Positions 60,926 to 64,000 of a DNA stretch of 64,000 bases are shown in pieces (within the stretch, counting starts at the first letter, position 1; every line of letters begins with the position of its first letter). The notes beneath the pieces were generated by a model that saw only the letters and a list, made by a program, of their open reading frames with translations, was not told the origin of the DNA and did no database searches. The stretch comes from Parelaphostrongylus tenuis (taxonomy: Eukaryota; Nematoda; Chromadorea; Rhabditida; Metastrongylidae), in assembly GCA_019055375.1 (NCBI GenBank), contig JAHQIW010000898.1, positions 26,500-90,499 of the forward strand. The letters are read 5' to 3'. Position numbers and translations under genes: made by a program.

Positions 60926-60996
60926 CGTCAGCCGGGATTCGCACCCAGATCTCACTCTTTCCGGGAGCGCGTGCTGAACCGTTGCGCCACCGACTT
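60926..60996 (-). repeat. tRNA-like module (family 2)
   Basis: Minus strand reads TCGGTGGCGCAACGGTTCAG (A box), CACGCGCTCCCGGAAAGAG and a B-box-like GGTGCGAATCC. Related to the modules at 45.4 and 51.7 kb. It ends about 55 bp before the next gene's start. Confidence 0.55.
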
Positions 60997-61036
60997 TTGT
61001 CAATCCAATCGTTATTTATTTAACAAATCAATTAAT

Positions 61037-61039
61037 CAG
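61037..61039 (+). promoter_or_regulatory. Probable spliced-leader acceptor
   Basis: AATTAATCAG ends 13 bases before ATG 61,053. The polypyrimidine tract is weak. Trans-splicing is inferred. Confidence 0.4.
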
Positions 61040-61052
61040 CAGCATAATTACT

Positions 61053-64000
61053 ATGATCAATGATACGCTTGATGAGCAAAGACTGGATGTCGTCTCTCCA
61101 GAAACAATGGAGCTGGCGATTAAGGAAGTAGAGGAGGCAAGTCTTGAGATGGTTGCAGGTTTTGATATTATTTATTCCAGTGGCGTTGCTTAAGGGTGAG
61201 GAGGGGATGATAATCCGATGGAGCAATATCAGGGCTATAGGGTGCATGAGGTATTGTCATCCAACACCGTTTTTCCAAACTGAGTGAGTCGACTTCTCAA
61301 TGTGAGGTCAACCGCTGCCCTGTATAAGGGCGACACTGAGTAATTTTAGGCTCTTCTTTCGTACTACTGCAACAACTTCCGTAATGTTTTCCGTAGACGT
61401 CAACATTCGTTGTCTACGTTTTGTCGAGTAGTTCCAATAGGATATGCCTTGTCAATCCAAAAAACCGAGCAAAATTGAGAGTATAATCTTCAGAGCATCA
61501 AAAATGAGTTTTAGTTAAGCAGGCAAATCTTCGCCGCAAGGCACCCAGTAGACGTGACGCGTTATATTCTAGTAGCACACTCAAGGTTGATCTCCAGCCA
61601 TGATAGGCTTGAGAAAGTACCTCTGCGATTGCAGCAGAAGACTTTTGCAGATGGTCACTCGTGCGATGCTGTCGTGGCCGGTTAATGCATGAGATATCCA
61701 CAGAGGCATCACTCTGCGAAAGTCCATCTACTTTAGAATGCAAGCGATGATGTTACAACCGTATCTCTCAAAGCTTAGATCGTTCTCAAACATGCCATAG
61801 CCGTTTTGCCATAACCCAGTCTGATGGAGAAGGGAGTGGATATAACAGTAACGAGGAAGAAATCAAAGAACAACCCAAAATGTGGAAGTATCAAAAGATG
61901 AAAGAGGAGATCATATTGTTTATTCAAAATCAAATGAGCAGAGGTAATAAGTGAGAAAACTGATCAATAAAAGGACAATGTTAGAAAAATCGGTGCACAG
62001 AACCTTTTCCAAGAGCTCCGCGGACAGCATATTTTGATTTCACTACGCGTTTCGATTTTATTCAAACACCACACTGTCGGATGGGGCTGACACGAAAATA
62101 TGGGATTTGGCTGTGTAGGTTTCAATGCTGATGAAAAATGATCCTGTTTTCAATTTTTATGTAGATTTATACTACGGCGTTTTTAAATCACCACAAGAAT
62201 TTACTCGCCATTGCAAGTCCAAAGGAGATGCTACCTTACGCAAAGTATTTTTCGAAGACACCAGTGATTTCTATAACTACTGGACAAGTCGGTACAGGTC
62301 AAAGTAAGAGTTCAAAATTAGTTGCAAACATTATGTTTTTCAAATGCCAATTTTTTTCCAATTTAGTTGTGGATCAGCCAAGTTTTCCGCTTTTTGTCTG
62401 ATCTGTACTATCACAAAAAGTTTCACTTTGATTTCGGCTGTAGCAGAAATCCTGTAAGTGTGTTGAATTCAAAACTTAAAACGCTGTACGAGCAGTTTGC
62501 AACCATTATGTTGCCAACGTCGCTGCTTTCAGTCAAACTTAACGGCCATTGTATATTCAGACGTGCATGGATCTAAACAATAGTTTATGTGAATCTTCAG
62601 CGGTTATATATTTGTGTCTTGGAGAAATACCATCAATTGAAAAAAAAGTTTTTCTGTTGCTGAAAGTTTGCAAAATATGTAGTCATGAGCTTATGAAGAA
62701 ACAGTCTGGCACGGTTTCTGCTTCCTGTTGAGTTGTGTTTCGAAATGGAGCTCCTAAGATGTCTGTCTTTTTCTATCTGGAAAGAATGTATTTACAAGCT
62801 GCGGAGAAAAAAAACAAGTATGGAAATAGGTACATGTATACGTTGAATCCTGTAAAGTATATCTGATTCATTTCATCATACAATTTCCAAGACCGACTGT
62901 CTATTAAGCTCGCCATGCTTCAGTACAATTCCTGATTTTCTTCTTTAAGCCAACCACGAGGTGTTACATTAATCTTTATTTGACAGCTGACGTTTCGGCA
63001 GTTCGCTATTGTATTATTAATATGTGATTCTTGTATTAATTGTATAATATCTTTAGGCTGTCTTAGCGTTCCGTTAATAAAATATTTAATTTGTACTCCG
63101 CGCGGTCAGCGCAAAGCCGACAAAAAGCAATCTGTCAATTAACCAATTATCGTCGTCGGAAAACCTAGGAAGGGCACCGAGCACCCTTCCTAGATTGGTT
63201 GGCAGTTACAGCTGTGAATTGTCGAAACGTCGGCTGTCAATAAAGATTAATGTAACACCTGTGTTTGGGCGTAAGAGAAGAAAATGAGCAATTACACTGT
63301 CTCATACTTTTAATCATTTTAACGAGCAACAGAATTACTATCTGAGGTTTTCTGTCATAATTCCGAGCATCAGTAATTATGCGGATTGTCCGGCTGCCAA
63401 CGACGTGCTTTATGATGAGCACTTGCGATTGTGGAGATTACCACCTTGTGCACTCTGCAACCAAACTACCTTCCTCACTGAACGCTGAGGAATTCGTGAA
63501 GAGTTGGAGAAGGCCTGGAGAAGGTTCGGCATGAAAGCCCTCTTGCACAAATGTGATCTGTTGGTCATTTACTGACGAACGTTTTACAAATTATACGATA
63601 TTTTTCGTATATTTGTTGCACTCTAGAAAAGCACCTATTATTGGTTCAAAAGAAATTTTATTCTGAAGTTGATTAAAACCACTTACTATGTGTACTTTAA
63701 TGTGCATGTTACGTAATATCGTCAACTATGTTATATTAGGCTGGAGCTATAGCCGCACCGGAATTTCCGTGTCAAGAATTTAATTGGAGTAACCATGAAT
63801 AGATCTATAACCAAAGAAGCGGCTGCATAATAATTTAAAGATCATTCTGGCTAGCAAAATGCCGCATTTCAACGTTTCTCTTGATTTGCCCATTATCCAC
63901 GTTAATTTTTCACTATGTTCGCGTTTCTGTTTATTTTTTCAGCAAACATTGGAGTCTTGAGACAGTAAAGGCATGGTGTACTGGGTGCGGACTCGGCATG
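61053..64000 (+). CDS. Unrecognised multi-exon gene, runs off the right edge
   Basis: Eight exons join with matching phase: 61,053-61,151 (MINDTLDEQRLDVVSPETME), 61,820-61,943 (SDGEGSGYNSNEEEIKEQ), 62,014-62,048, 62,119-62,303 (DPVFNFYVDLYYGVFKSPQE, KVFFEDTSDFYNYWTSRY), 62,378-62,453 (RFLSDLYYHKKFHFDFGC), 62,561-62,713 (TCMDLNNSLCESSAVIYLCL, LKVCKICSHELMKKQ), 62,759-62,829 (FFYLERMYLQAAEKKNKYGN) and 63,943-64,000 (KHWSLETVKAWCTGCGLG). Donors include GTAAGA and GTAAGT. An acidic, soluble N terminus is followed by an aromatic- and cysteine-rich, helix-rich region; no signal peptide or membrane span is evident. I do not recognise a family. The third exon (AAG acceptor) and the 45-nt intron before 62,759 are the weakest joins. 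If the donor at 62,714 is not used, the protein would stop at 62,729. Intron 7 contains a MITE. Confidence 0.62.
62950..63265. mobile_element. MITE-like element with terminal inverted repeats in intron 7
   Basis: The left end (AGGTGTTACATTAATCTTTA, then TTTGACAGCTGACGTTTCGG) is almost exactly inverted at the right end (CGAAACGTCGGCTGTCAATAA, then AGATTAATGTAACACCT). Length is about 310 bp with no coding. It contains a perfect 10-bp hairpin, CTAGGAAGGG/CCCTTCCTAG with a 9-base loop, at 63,165-63,193. Confidence 0.85.

Noticed and set aside
1..64000. Search for CRISPR arrays, rRNA, spliced-leader RNA genes and bacterial-type operons
   Set aside because: No evenly spaced direct repeats, no rRNA core motifs and no SL exon sequence were seen; the window is eukaryotic.

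Overview
The window looks like AT-rich nuclear DNA from a nematode, probably a strongylid/hookworm-type (clade V) species. The organism call is inference. It rests on a nematode-style muscle troponin T gene, short polypyrimidine-AG splice acceptors lying at or just before start codons (consistent with spliced-leader trans-splicing), and dense families of mariner, RTE-like LINE, tRNA-like and foldback repeats. There are no bacterial-style operons, rRNA genes or CRISPR arrays. Almost all long open frames are fortuitous or belong to transposons; the real genes are split into short exons, which I joined by splice-site phase.

Genes supported by phase-consistent exons: (1) 16.6-18.5 kb (+), the N-terminal half of a divergent Cys-loop ligand-gated ion channel whose transmembrane half is not visible; (2) 28.65-33.79 kb (+), troponin T, with most exons readable and one apparent single-base deletion; (3) 46.2-49.8 kb (+), a 124-residue single-pass membrane protein with a proline-rich, PY-motif tail; (4) 61.05 kb to the right edge (+), an unrecognised gene of at least eight exons that runs out of the window. 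Two minus-strand open blocks at 57.2-58.2 kb may be exons of a fifth gene. The four plus-strand genes show no evident functional link.

The rest is repeat-rich intergenic and intronic DNA. RTE-like LINE remnants lie at 4.2-4.85, 14.45-16.1, 22.6-24.6 and 46.7-47.5 kb. Mariner remnants lie at 20.2-21.0, 39.6-40.2, 50.95-51.4 and 51.4-52.2 kb. A foldback/TIR family recurs at about 5.8, 6.9, 11.2, 21.9, 25.0, 35.4 and 37.2 kb. Two smaller MITE-like families lie at 0.93/43.5 kb and 62.96 kb. Eleven tRNA-like sites (A-box plus B-box modules) are scattered throughout, two of them in inverted dimers. A diverged duplication links 0-2.1 kb with 12.1-13.8 kb.

Most striking are the unrecognised gene at the right edge, the PY-tail membrane protein, the odd Cys-loop of the channel fragment, the inverted tRNA-like dimers and a nested insertion with its target-site duplication at 51.6-51.9 kb. 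All coordinates come from reading by eye; repeat edges are approximate.
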